Assembly: GCA_027018875.1 (NCBI GenBank)
Contig: JALUYA010000032.1
Location: 115,743 to 179,742, forward strand
Length of the DNA: 64,000 bases
Origin: Gammaproteobacteria bacterium
Lineage (GTDB): Bacteria; Pseudomonadota; Gammaproteobacteria; JAKDMP01
Reading direction: 5' to 3'
Positions within the stretch are counted from its first letter, which is position 1, and each line of letters opens with the position of its first letter. A program made the position numbers and the translations under genes. The notes beneath the pieces are model-generated. The model did no database searches and was not told where the DNA came from. It saw only the letters and a program-made list of their open reading frames with translations. Shown one piece after another: positions 35,195 through 44,065 of the stretch.

Positions 35195-36480
35195 CACTGC
35201 GGCTCCCGCGCCGGGGTTTGATGGGTATTTCCGGCGATCGCGGCAATTCCGAGCAACAGCCCCAGCGGGAACCACACGGTAAGGGCCTTGACCGGCTCGA
35301 GCAGGATGGGGTTGAAGCCATAGGTCATGATGGCGGCCAGGGAGATGACGGCCAGGGTATGGGCATAGGGGGTGTATGGGGTGGGCGACAGGCGGGGAGA
35401 GAGCACCCGGCGATAGGCAACGGTACCGATTGCGGCAAGGCCGAAGAACCACAACGAAATTCCGAGCAATCCGCCATTTCCGAGGATATCCAGTATGCCG
35501 CTATGGGTAGGAAGTTCATTGTTTCCACGGCCGGTATTGAACAGGGTGAATCGGTCCACCGAGGGAACGGTATAGAAATTACCCCACAGGGGGGATTCCT
35601 TGAATCGGCCCAGCATCATCTCGTAGGTGTGCATGCGGTATTCCGGGTTGCCGCTGGGCAGGTAGTTGCTGCGGTAGATAAGCAGAAAGGCCGCGGCGAT
35701 GATGACGGCAATGCCGAGCAGCGTCGCCAGGTAGGCGGTGAGAATGCGGGCGAAGGGAGCCCGCTGTTTGAACCAGGGCAAGCCCTTGAACCACAAGAGG
35801 TAGGCGGCGCTGACCAGCCCCGCCAGGTAGCCGGTATTCTTATCGGAAAACACGGTCCACAGGGCCAGCAGCATCAGCCCCGCCAGCAGGGTGGTTTTTT
35901 TGCGTGCGGCGAACAGGTAGTAGGCCATCGCCGGGATGAATAGAAACTCCAGCTCATGAAAGGGGGCGTAGGCTCGATACGGGATCTGGAACAGGCCCAT
36001 GAACAACGAGACACCGACTATCCAGAGGGTGGCAACCCGCACGGCGCGCAGGGGATCGGCGCTTCGAACCAGCCAGGCTGCGATCGGCAGGAACAGCAGC
36101 ATGTACCAGCCCATGAACAGGAAACTCTGGTTGTCGTGGCGGAAGAAGCGTAGATAGGCGCCGCCGACGGTAATAAGAAAGGCGACCAGCGCGAGCGGCC
36201 AGGCGATGCGTCCCACGCCGGGAACCGGGAGCGGGTGCATCTCGAGCCCCCGCCCGACGAAGGTCAGCAGGATACCGGTAACGAGTACAAACATCGGGAT
36301 GTGTTTCGTCGCCGTGAACATATCGAGCGCAATGCCGCCTACCCCCGAGGGATGGATGGCAAGAAACAGCAGGGCCAGGGCAAATCCGGCCAGCACGAGA
36401 CGATCCGAGAACAACAAGGCGGACCGGGACCGGGTAACGTGGACCGTAGCGGGCCGCGGGCGGGCATTGGTCGCGGGCAT
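35194..36480 (-). CDS. O-antigen polymerase/ligase-like membrane protein (Wzy-like)
   Basis: A 428-residue inner membrane protein with 10-12 hydrophobic segments and one large periplasmic loop. The segment NNELPTHSGILDILGNGG is the typical signature around the second half of that loop in the Wzy/WaaL family. In an operon that also has a flippase, chain-length protein and outer membrane exporter, polymerisation of flipped repeat units is the likely job. Eight bases separate it from the acetyltransferase gene. Confidence 0.85.
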   Translation of the reverse strand: MPATNARPRPATVHVTRSRSALLFSDRLVLAGFALALLFLAIHPSGVGGIALDMFTATKHIPMFVLVTGILLTFVGRGLEMHPLPVPGVGRIAWPLALVAFLITVGGAYLRFFRHDNQSFLFMGWYMLLFLPIAAWLVRSADPLRAVRVATLWIVGVSLFMGLFQIPYRAYAPFHELEFLFIPAMAYYLFAARKKTTLLAGLMLLALWTVFSDKNTGYLAGLVSAAYLLWFKGLPWFKQRAPFARILTAYLATLLGIAVIIAAAFLLIYRSNYLPSGNPEYRMHTYEMMLGRFKESPLWGNFYTVPSVDRFTLFNTGRGNNELPTHSGILDILGNGGLLGISLWFFGLAAIGTVAYRRVLSPRLSPTPYTPYAHTLAVISLAAIMTYGFNPILLEPVKALTVWFPLGLLLGIAAIAGNTHQTPAREPQ

Positions 36481-36488
36481 GGGCCGGG

Positions 36489-36968
36489 TTATTCCTGCTT
36501 GTCCGGACCCGGGGCCTCGACCGGGGGGGTGATGCGTATGATCCGGTTGGCCCCCACCACCACCGCGCCCGGCGGAACGTCCTTAGTGACGACGGCATTG
36601 GCACCGACGACGGCACCGCGGCCGACGGTGATGCCTCCCAGGATCTTGGCGCCCGCCCCGAGTACGACGTTAGCCTCGATCGTCGGTGCGGCATTGCCGG
36701 CATCCTTGGCGCCGATGGTCACCTGTTGCATGATCAGCACATTGCCCCCGATGCGCGAGGAGCCATGGATGATGATTCCGTAGGGATGCGGCATCCGGGT
36801 ATCGGCCCGTATCGGACCATAGATATCGCAGTTCAGAAGCAGTTGCAGCAACTTGCAAACCAGCGGAATCCGGTGGTGACGGCACCCGATCAGCATCCGT
36901 GACGCCAAGGGATTGCGCCGCTCTGCCGAGGCGGCGAACCGTGCGGCTGGGCGTGCTGGATCGGTCAT
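36489..36968 (-). CDS. Serine-acetyltransferase-like hexapeptide acyltransferase
   Basis: A 159-residue left-handed beta-helix enzyme of the CysE/NodL type. Hexapeptide turns are seen in IIIHGSSRIGGNVLIMQQVTIG and IEANVVLGAGAKILGGITVG, followed by the family ending VVTKDVPPGAVVVGANR. Within an exopolysaccharide operon it probably acetylates a sugar or its precursor rather than serine. The protein lacks the long N-terminal helical domain of true CysE, which supports this. Start ATG 36968 overlaps the preceding small ORF (ATGA). Confidence 0.85.
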   Translation of the reverse strand: MTDPARPAARFAASAERRNPLASRMLIGCRHHRIPLVCKLLQLLLNCDIYGPIRADTRMPHPYGIIIHGSSRIGGNVLIMQQVTIGAKDAGNAAPTIEANVVLGAGAKILGGITVGRGAVVGANAVVTKDVPPGAVVVGANRIIRITPPVEAPGPDKQE

Positions 36969-37183
36969 GGCTTGCCCTCCAGTGAAATCGTGGCGACAAG
37001 GCCCGGAGCCTCGCCTGAGGGGAACGGAATACTCTTACCATAATCCGCAGCGGGGGGCCGTGTCACCTGCGGGGATCGGCTTCCCGGGAAAGCCCGGCTG
37101 CCGGTAACATCGCCAGCCAATGAAACCGGTGCGGAATTGCGGCCGAACAGGGCGTTACGGTTCCAAGGCAGAATCGGGCTCAC
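36965..37183 (-). CDS. 72-residue ORF of unknown function, tightly coupled in the exopolysaccharide operon
   Basis: The frame starts with GTG overlapping the stop of the kinase-like fusion gene (GTGA) and ends with a TGA overlapping the start of the acetyltransferase gene (ATGA). Exact four-base overlaps on both sides argue that it is translated. The product (MSPILPWNRNALFGR start) is rich in Pro, Gly and Ser and shows no signal peptide, membrane helix or family motif. It could also be a degenerate remnant that only keeps ribosomes moving along the operon. Confidence 0.5.
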   Translation of the reverse strand: MSPILPWNRNALFGRNSAPVSLAGDVTGSRAFPGSRSPQVTRPPAADYGKSIPFPSGEAPGLVATISLEGKP

Positions 37184-38553
37184 GCGTGTTTGCGGTCAGT
37201 GTGCCGCCTGCGTTCAAGACGCACTTCCAGTCGACGCAAGACCCGATCGGCCAGATCGTTTGCTATGTCCGGTAGCGCCCGGGAGGCATCGAGTACCTTC
37301 ATCTCCCGCTGCGTGGCCCAGCGTCGGTAGGCTTCGCGTTGCCGGTTGGATTCGGCCGCTTCGACTTCGCGCTTGCGCGCCTGCAGCACCGCGGCGGGCG
37401 CATCCAGCACAAAAGCCATGTCCGGGCGCGGAATGAGCACCAGGGCCAATCGTATCGCCCAGGTTGGACCCCCATAGCGGAATCGGCGGGGGTCGATCGC
37501 CAGGTCGTCCAGGTAGCGGTCGAAGACGACCAGGGTTGAACGCACCTTCCAGGGGCGTATGTGGACCAGCCAGCCGAGGTTGTAGTCCAGGACAAGGTAG
37601 AGCAGTTTAAAAAGTGAAGCCTGCGCCCCTCGCGAGGGCAAGGCATGGGGATCGGTCACGGCGGCGCCCGCGCCCCGGGCGCCGCCGAGCAGGCGCGGGC
37701 GCAGATGCACCACGCGAGTACGGCGGAAGGCGGGAGCAAGCAGGGCCTGGGCCGCCTCGATGACACTCGATTTCCCACTGCCGTCGGGACCAAGAACCAC
37801 GATCACCCAGCCACTGGGCCGGCGCCACCGCCGCCACCGCCGTATCCATTCCCCCCCTCGCGCCCGGGCCTGGCGATATCGGGACACGCCGGGAGGATGC
37901 GTCTTGAGTAGTGCCCGCCGCAAGTCCGGCAACGCCGGGTAAAAGCGTTTACTGTCGGCGGACTCGAAGCATTCATGCAGCAGCCCGACCGATGCGTCCG
38001 GCCAGTAGCCTTTCAGCCGTCGCCGACAGGCCTCGGGCGCCTGCTGCCACAGGCGGCACAACCGGGCGAAGTGCTCGGGCCCGACGGCATTTTTATCGGT
38101 TCGCTTGATGAGGTAGTAAAGCAAGGCGTCCGCGGGAGCCGGGACACAGAATCCATGGGGGTTCGGTCGCCGCCGTGCCAGCAATTCCTCGGCATACAGC
38201 CAAAGCCGCCCCCGGCGGCGGTAGTCCCCCGTGACATCCAGTTCCAGGTAATCCGGCTTCCCGCCTTCGTCCCACCAGGCGAGTACGTAGTAACAGGCAC
38301 CGACCTCGTGCTCCAGGGCCTGGACCAGGTGCACGCCGTAGGCGGCGGCGAATGCGGGAAGAATTTGCCGCAACCCGGGAAGATCGGCCGGAGGGATCAT
38401 AAAGTCGATATCGGAATCGATCGCGGTGGGATAGGCTTCGTGACCGGCGAGCAGGCAATAGGGGATCTTGCGGGTATCGAGAAACCGGAAGAATGCACGC
38501 AGCAGGGTGTTACGCCGATCGGGTTCCCCGGCGCCGGAGGAGCGGGAATTCAT
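37180..38553 (-). CDS. Nucleotidyltransferase-like / thymidylate-kinase-like fusion protein
   Basis: A 457-residue two-domain protein. The N-terminal half resembles a polymerase-beta-type nucleotidyltransferase (LLAGHEAYPTAIDSDIDFMI with a DSDID acidic pair). The C-terminal half is a P-loop kinase like thymidylate kinase: VVLGPDGSGKSSVIEAA, then VVFDRYLDDLAIDPRRFRYGG and RPDMAFVLDAP. Proteins of this layout occur in polysaccharide loci without a known reaction. The ATG at 38553 overlaps the sulfotransferase stop (ATGA); the longer open frame is not the start. It might phosphorylate or activate a sugar or a nucleotide precursor. Confidence 0.75.
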   Translation of the reverse strand: MNSRSSGAGEPDRRNTLLRAFFRFLDTRKIPYCLLAGHEAYPTAIDSDIDFMIPPADLPGLRQILPAFAAAYGVHLVQALEHEVGACYYVLAWWDEGGKPDYLELDVTGDYRRRGRLWLYAEELLARRRPNPHGFCVPAPADALLYYLIKRTDKNAVGPEHFARLCRLWQQAPEACRRRLKGYWPDASVGLLHECFESADSKRFYPALPDLRRALLKTHPPGVSRYRQARARGGEWIRRWRRWRRPSGWVIVVLGPDGSGKSSVIEAAQALLAPAFRRTRVVHLRPRLLGGARGAGAAVTDPHALPSRGAQASLFKLLYLVLDYNLGWLVHIRPWKVRSTLVVFDRYLDDLAIDPRRFRYGGPTWAIRLALVLIPRPDMAFVLDAPAAVLQARKREVEAAESNRQREAYRRWATQREMKVLDASRALPDIANDLADRVLRRLEVRLERRRHTDRKHA

Positions 38554-39491
38554 TCCTTTTCTCCCGGTGCGTGGCGGCGCAGGATGCGGCGGCGCAGGGC
38601 CTGGCGCAACTCGCCCTGGGAGATGTCCACCAGGTCCCGATACGGCCTCCCCCATCTTCGCCGGGGTAACCGCTGCAACAACTCCTCTCGCCGGTAACCC
38701 AGCTGCTCCAGGCGTTCATCGCCCAGCCAGGCAAGATAACGCCGGGCCCATCTTCGGCGCAGGGGGGAACTAAAACTCTCGATCCAGCCATCGACTGAAG
38801 CCCGGCGGAGTCGCTCCCGGTTCCCTCCCGCAGGTTGATCCCCGTAGCGCCCGGCAAGATCGACCTGCCCGAATTGCTCGGTAATCCCGGGAGGATAAGT
38901 CAAGTCCAGAAAGCGGAACAGGCGCTCGAGTTCGGAATGCGGGTTACGTACCAGATCCTCGTAACGCAGGCAGTGGATGGCCCGGTCCCGTCGCTTCGAG
39001 GCCGGGATCATGGCCGCCATGCCGGTATACAAATCCGGGTAGAATCCATCGAGGTTCCACCGCCCCCAGCGCCAGGTTTGCATCATCGAGGCCGCCGCGG
39101 CCAGCGGATTGCGCCAGAGGAAAACGAAGTGGGCATCAGGGAAAATTCGCATCAAATCCTTGACAATCAGGCTGTAACGCGGAGTCTTGTCGAGAAAATA
39201 CCGATTCCCCTCCGCCGTCGCCTGCTCATAGAGGCGACAGGCCAAGGCTCGCAAGGCGGTATCGATATCCGCTTTCCCGTGCGGCAGATGGGCGGCAAAC
39301 TCGTTGATGGCCGCGACCGCATGGTGGTGCCCGTACTCGGCGTAGACACCGCTGCGGCGCAAGGCATAAACCAGCGGCAACAACAGCCAGGGTTCCGACG
39401 TGGTGCCGATATCCGGGTGAGTCGCCAGCAGACGCTGCAGTAGGGTTGACCCCGAGCGCGGCAGTGAAAGAAGAAAAATAGGCCGGATCAC
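38550..39491 (-). CDS. Sulfotransferase in the exopolysaccharide operon
   Basis: PAPS-dependent sulfotransferase, 313 residues. The 5'-phosphosulfate loop is at the N-terminus (FLLSLPRSGSTLLQRLL) and the 3'-phosphate segment is HFVFLWRNPLAAAASMM. A DKTPRYS motif lies between them, as in bacterial carbohydrate and lipid sulfotransferases. It starts at GTG 39491, overlapping the glycosyltransferase stop by GTGA. In the operon it most simply sulfates a sugar of the polymer. The upstream extension of the frame has no motifs and overlaps the previous gene. Confidence 0.85.
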   Translation of the reverse strand: MIRPIFLLSLPRSGSTLLQRLLATHPDIGTTSEPWLLLPLVYALRRSGVYAEYGHHHAVAAINEFAAHLPHGKADIDTALRALACRLYEQATAEGNRYFLDKTPRYSLIVKDLMRIFPDAHFVFLWRNPLAAAASMMQTWRWGRWNLDGFYPDLYTGMAAMIPASKRRDRAIHCLRYEDLVRNPHSELERLFRFLDLTYPPGITEQFGQVDLAGRYGDQPAGGNRERLRRASVDGWIESFSSPLRRRWARRYLAWLGDERLEQLGYRREELLQRLPRRRWGRPYRDLVDISQGELRQALRRRILRRHAPGEKE

Positions 39492-40672
39492 GGGGAGGAA
39501 TCTCCCGGACGCCGGCGCGGGCTCGATTGCGGGGTGGGGAATGGCTGTGCGCTCACCGGAATCTCCAGCCCGGCGAGAAGGCGGTGGGCGGCGGCGGACC
39601 AGCTCAGGTGTTCCAGGGCATAACTGCGCCCGGCAAGCCCCATACGGCGCCAATGGAGACGCTTTTCCAGCAACTCCCATAGTCCTTGATGGAGAGCGGA
39701 TACGTTCGGTTCCACGACCACACCACAGCCGGCGGCGGCGACATGGCGGGCAATACCGCCGACGTTCGATACCAGCAGCGGCCGGGCGGCAAGCATCGCC
39801 TCGAGGGCCGCAAGGCCAAAGCCCTCAAAGCGCGAAGGCAGGCAGAATAGATCGAATTCGGCGGCAAGTTCGGAGCCGGATCGCGTCCAGTCCGGGGGCA
39901 GTATCCGGCAGTCCAGTCCGAGGCCCTGGGCCATGGCCCGCAGAGACCGGGCGGCGCTCCCGGTGGAGCCGAGCCCGCGCATCTCGATCCGGGGCTGCGG
40001 CTGTGGCAGCCTGGCTGCGGCCTGAAGCAGCAGATCAAGCCCCTTGTTCCATGGAGCGATGCGTCCGAGATAGCCGATCCGAATCGGTTTCCACCGCCGC
40101 CAGGTAAGCCGTGCCATTGGGGGAACCTCATCCGGCTCGTAGCCGTTTCCGGACTCCAGCGTCGGAGTGCGTATACCCCGGGCACGGAGGTACCGGGCAT
40201 GAGTGCGATCAAGCAGTACGATGCCTGTCGCCCGGGCAAGAAGGCGGCGCTCGAATAACCACCAATAGGGCCGCTTAAGCCATGAATTATGCCGGAAAAT
40301 GGCGGGGGCGTAGGGGTCGTGCGGTGCGACCCAATAGGGGTGGTGGTGGTGGTGCAGATAGCACGCTACGGCATAAACCCCGGGATGAAAAATACCGTTG
40401 AGAATCGGGACGTCGCCTTCAACGACGGATTGTTGCAGCCACCGCCGAAGCCCGGCGCCGACGCGCATCGCCCGGTGATGCCGGGGACCCCGAAACCCCA
40501 GAACCCGGTAGCCGTTCCGCCGGCTTTCTCCGGTTTGGGCCTCGCTCAGCACGAAGACCTCTTGCCCCAAACCCGCCAGGGCTGTGGCCAAGCCGCCGAC
40601 CGCGCGGGCGGTCCCCCCTTGCAGTGCTCCGGCGTCGAGTGGGAAGTGGCGCAGGTAAAATAGTATCCTCAT
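39488..40672 (-). CDS. Family 4 glycosyltransferase
   Basis: GT-B fold retaining glycosyltransferase, 394 residues. It begins MRILFYLRHFPLDAGALQGG, has IRIGYLGRIAPWNKGLDLLL at the start of the donor domain and ends with the FCLPSRFEGFGLAALEAM block containing the E-x7-E donor-binding pattern. It adds one sugar of the repeat unit at the cytoplasmic face. Start ATG 40672 overlaps the flippase stop (ATGA). Confidence 0.92.
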   Translation of the reverse strand: MRILFYLRHFPLDAGALQGGTARAVGGLATALAGLGQEVFVLSEAQTGESRRNGYRVLGFRGPRHHRAMRVGAGLRRWLQQSVVEGDVPILNGIFHPGVYAVACYLHHHHHPYWVAPHDPYAPAIFRHNSWLKRPYWWLFERRLLARATGIVLLDRTHARYLRARGIRTPTLESGNGYEPDEVPPMARLTWRRWKPIRIGYLGRIAPWNKGLDLLLQAAARLPQPQPRIEMRGLGSTGSAARSLRAMAQGLGLDCRILPPDWTRSGSELAAEFDLFCLPSRFEGFGLAALEAMLAARPLLVSNVGGIARHVAAAGCGVVVEPNVSALHQGLWELLEKRLHWRRMGLAGRSYALEHLSWSAAAHRLLAGLEIPVSAQPFPTPQSSPRRRPGDSSP

Positions 40673-41982
40673 GCGGCCACCGTGGTTCGGGGGCGGCCAC
40701 CGTGGTGGCGCATTCCCCACCACAGGGCGCCGCCGAGCATGGCAAAGTAGACCACCGAAATCAGGAGACTCATGAACACTACTCCGGTTATGCCGAGCCA
40801 GCGCATCATGGGAACGACGAGCAGGATTACCAACGCACCCTGGGTCAAGCTACCGATGAAAATACCGCGGCTCCGCTCAAGTGCGTTGAGTCCGGCCACC
40901 AGGGGCAGGGTGGTACTCGCAAACAGGTATTGCACGGCAAATAACTGTAACAACAGGGCATAGCGAGTGTATTCCGCCCCATACACTAGATGCAGCCAGA
41001 ATGGGGCACCGATCGCGGCGATGATCGATACGCCGAGCGTGCTCCCACCGGTCAGGCCGAAGACCTGCCAGAGATAGCGTCGCAACGCGGGGATGCCCCG
41101 TTGATTATAGCGCCGGGCGGCCTCGCGCGGGACAATATTCAGCAGCCCTTGATAGAGAACATGAGTCAGCCCCATCAGCTTCTGGGCCGCGCGCAGCCCG
41201 CCCATGGCGGCCGGGCCGAGAAAGGTGACGGCCGCCCCGACATAGACATAGCTGGGCAGAATCCGAAACCCCGAAGTCGCCACCAACCAGCGCGCGAACC
41301 GCCAGTGACGGATCAGCACGTAGCGATGCATGATCCCGGGACGAGCCAATTTTCCGGGGCTAAGCCAAGCCACAACCAGCGCCGCGGCGCAGGTCGCAGC
41401 GATCACCGCCAGGGCAGCGTTGACGCCACGGCCTATCTGCAGCCCAAGAACCAGCCCCAAGGCGAGTAATTGCCCCCCGTAGCTGATCAGGTCGACTATA
41501 AAGGCCATGCCCGGGCGCCGCCGGGCGAAATAGTACCGGCGGGTAAAGTCCTGCATCTGAAAGGCCAGGTTGGTGACGGCCGCCAGCAAGGCGTAGCGCT
41601 GGAGTGGCCACCGGGGCGCCAACAGGCCGATCAGGAAAATGATCCCCCCGACGAGCACCGAAGTAACCAGGGCATAGAGCAGGGAGTGAATCCAAACCAC
41701 CGCGTAATAACGTGGTTCCCGGCGTGCGGGAATCTTGGCACCAATGGTCATCATGGGGGAGACGATGGCCGACATCTGCAGGGTGTTGAAGATGACGATG
41801 ATGGACAAAATCATCCCGAACAAACCGAAGTTGGAGATACCGAGAAACCGGGCGATAAGCAGGTTGCCACCAAAATTTACGGCACTGATCAGAGACTGGT
41901 CGTACAGGGCGATGCGAAGGGAACGCAGGCGATTCCAGAGGGGGAAAAAGCGGGCCGCCAGAACCTTTGCAAGCCCCGGCAT
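40669..41982 (-). CDS. Polysaccharide flippase (Wzx-like, MATE/MOP superfamily)
   Basis: A 437-residue inner membrane protein with about 12-14 hydrophobic segments and the family's early SLISAVNFGGNLLIARFLGISNFGLFG pattern. It is expected to flip undecaprenyl-linked repeat units to the periplasm, where the polymerase-like protein joins them. The ATG at 41982 lies two bases after the fcl stop. A 33-base longer start (42015) would overlap fcl and is less likely. Confidence 0.88.
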   Translation of the reverse strand: MPGLAKVLAARFFPLWNRLRSLRIALYDQSLISAVNFGGNLLIARFLGISNFGLFGMILSIIVIFNTLQMSAIVSPMMTIGAKIPARREPRYYAVVWIHSLLYALVTSVLVGGIIFLIGLLAPRWPLQRYALLAAVTNLAFQMQDFTRRYYFARRRPGMAFIVDLISYGGQLLALGLVLGLQIGRGVNAALAVIAATCAAALVVAWLSPGKLARPGIMHRYVLIRHWRFARWLVATSGFRILPSYVYVGAAVTFLGPAAMGGLRAAQKLMGLTHVLYQGLLNIVPREAARRYNQRGIPALRRYLWQVFGLTGGSTLGVSIIAAIGAPFWLHLVYGAEYTRYALLLQLFAVQYLFASTTLPLVAGLNALERSRGIFIGSLTQGALVILLVVPMMRWLGITGVVFMSLLISVVYFAMLGGALWWGMRHHGGRPRTTVAA

Positions 41983-41984
41983 TT

Positions 41985-42941
41985 TCAGCCCGTCGCCTCG
42001 TGTTCTCGGTACCAACGGTAGGTGGCGGCAATACCCTGTTCCAACCCGATGCGATGATGCCAGCCTAGGGCGTGAATACGCGAGACATCCAGCAACTTGC
42101 GCGGGGTACCATCGGGCTTGGCCGCATCGAAGCGCAGTTGCAGATCGGCTCCCAGCGCACGGACCACGGTTGCGGCAAGTTCGCGGATGGTGACATCCTC
42201 GCCGGTACCGATGTTGAACACTCCGGTGCCGATCTCCCGCTCCAGCAGATAAACGCAGGCATCGGCCAGATCATCCACATGGAGAAATTCGCGGCGGACT
42301 CGGCCACTGCCCCACACATCGAGCTGCGTGGCGCCGCCACGCACGGCTTCATGTGCCTTGCGCAGCAAGGCCGGCAGGACATGGCTGGTTTCAAGATCGA
42401 AGTTGTCATTGGGGCCATACAGGTTGGTCGGCATCACGCTCACGTAGCGGGTACCATACTGACGGTTGAAGTTTTCGCACAGTTTGACCCCGGCAATTTT
42501 GGCGATTGCATAAGGTTCATTGGTTGGCTCAAGCGGCCCGGTAAGCAGATAATCCTCGCGGATCGGCTGCGGACAGTCGCGTGGATAGATGCAGCTTGAG
42601 CCGAGAAACAGCATCCGCTCGACGCCGGCCTGCCACGCGGCGTGGATGAGGTTGGCCTCGATCAGGAGGTTGGTGTAGAGAAAATCGGCGCGGTAACGGT
42701 CGTTGGCGAGAATTCCGCCGACCCTTGCGGCGGCTACGAAGACATAGTCCGGCCGGATCCGGTGCATGAACTCATGCACCGCGGCCTGGTCGAGAAGGTC
42801 CAGTTCGGAACGGGTTCGGGTGATGATCTGCCGGTAACCGCCGGCCCGGAGGCGGCGCACGATGGCCGATCCCACCATGCCCCGATGGCCGGCGACATAG
42901 ATCCGGGAATCCGGGCTTGGTGCGGCGATTTTCGTGCTCAT
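41985..42941 (-). CDS. fcl: GDP-L-fucose synthase
   Basis: NADPH-dependent epimerase-reductase turning GDP-4-keto-6-deoxymannose into GDP-L-fucose. Its 318 residues include the Rossmann loop YVAGHRGMVGSAIVRRL, the active-site SSCIYPRDCPQPIRE with Ser, and EPYAIAKIAGVKLCE with Tyr and Lys. Immediately downstream of gmd (8 bases), it completes the two-step route from GDP-mannose. It makes L-fucose the best-supported component of the polymer. Confidence 0.95.
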   Translation of the reverse strand: MSTKIAAPSPDSRIYVAGHRGMVGSAIVRRLRAGGYRQIITRTRSELDLLDQAAVHEFMHRIRPDYVFVAAARVGGILANDRYRADFLYTNLLIEANLIHAAWQAGVERMLFLGSSCIYPRDCPQPIREDYLLTGPLEPTNEPYAIAKIAGVKLCENFNRQYGTRYVSVMPTNLYGPNDNFDLETSHVLPALLRKAHEAVRGGATQLDVWGSGRVRREFLHVDDLADACVYLLEREIGTGVFNIGTGEDVTIRELAATVVRALGADLQLRFDAAKPDGTPRKLLDVSRIHALGWHHRIGLEQGIAATYRWYREHEATG

Positions 42942-42949
42942 CGGCGGCC

Positions 42950-44035
42950 TCAGTCATCGATGCGCGGGCGAATCTGGAAGCCGTGTTCACGGACCACCTG
43001 GTAGCGGCTTGCGTCATCGAGATCCCTGGCCACCATCTCGGCAACCATCTCCTTAAGGCCTAGCTTTGGGGCCCAGCCGAGGCGCTTGCGTGCCCGGCTG
43101 GGATCCCCGAGCAGGGAATCAACCTCGGTGGGGCGGAAATACTCCGGATCGATTCTCACAATGCAGCGCCCACGCTGATCATAGCCGCATTCATCGACTC
43201 CATGACCCCGCCAATGCACCGTCATACCGATTTCACTGGCGGCAAGCTCGACGAACTCGCGCACCGCACACTGGCGTCCCGTGGCGATGACGAAATCTTC
43301 GGCCACCTTCTGCTGCAGCATGAGCCACTGCATTTCGACATAGTCGCGGGCGTGGCCCCAGTCGCGGCGGGCGTCGAGGTTACCAAGGTACAGGCAGTCC
43401 TGTTGCTCCAGGTAGATGCGGGCCAAGGCGCGGGTGATCTTGCGGGTGACGAAAGTTTCGCCGCGGCGCGCGGATTCATGATTGAACAGGATGCCGTTAC
43501 AGGCATAAAGATCATAAGCCTCACGGTAATTCACCGTAATCCAGTAGGCGTAGAGTTTGGCGACACCATAAGGGCTGCGAGGATAAAAAGGCGTAGTTTC
43601 GCGTTGGGGTACCTCCCGAACCTTGCCGAAAAGTTCGGAGGTCGAAGCCTGGTAAAAACGGGTTTTATCCTTTAACCCCAAGATGCGGATGGCCTCGAGC
43701 AGGCGCAGGCTTCCCAGGGCATCGACGTTGGCGGTGTATTCGGGGGTTTCGAACGAGACCCCCACGTGCGATTGCGCCGCCAGATTGTAGAGTTCGTCGG
43801 GCTGCACCTGTTGCAGAATGCGAATCAGGTTGGTCGAATCGGTCAAATCGCCATAATGCAGAATAAATCGGCGCTCATCGGCGTGCGGATCCTGATAAAG
43901 ATGATCGACCCGCTCGGTATTGAAACTTGAGGCCCGGCGCTTGATCCCGTGTACCTCGTAGCCCTTGGCGAGCAGAAATTCTGCCAGGTAGGAGCCATCC
44001 TGGCCGGTAATTCCGGTTATAAGTGCCTTTTTCAT
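42950..44035 (-). CDS. gmd: GDP-mannose 4,6-dehydratase
   Basis: First step of GDP-L-fucose (or GDP-rhamnose) synthesis from GDP-D-mannose. The 361-residue SDR has [19 protein letters not shown] at the N-terminus, the [10 protein letters not shown] motif and [19 protein letters not shown] with the YxxxK pair. [17 protein letters not shown] lies near the end, as in all Gmd proteins. It begins 30 bases after epsG on the same strand. No enzymes for GDP-mannose itself are in the window. Confidence 0.96.
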   Translation of the reverse strand: MKKALITGITGQDGSYLAEFLLAKGYEVHGIKRRASSFNTERVDHLYQDPHADERRFILHYGDLTDSTNLIRILQQVQPDELYNLAAQSHVGVSFETPEYTANVDALGSLRLLEAIRILGLKDKTRFYQASTSELFGKVREVPQRETTPFYPRSPYGVAKLYAYWITVNYREAYDLYACNGILFNHESARRGETFVTRKITRALARIYLEQQDCLYLGNLDARRDWGHARDYVEMQWLMLQQKVAEDFVIATGRQCAVREFVELAASEIGMTVHWRGHGVDECGYDQRGRCIVRIDPEYFRPTEVDSLLGDPSRARKRLGWAPKLGLKEMVAEMVARDLDDASRYQVVREHGFQIRPRIDD

Positions 44036-44065
44036 CCGTTAGAGCCTCTCGGTCTTGAACCGGGT

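Noticed and set aside
40321..40380. Repeated GTGGTG tract as a microsatellite
   Set aside because: It encodes a His-rich stretch (HHHHH) of the GT4 enzyme in the reverse strand and is short.
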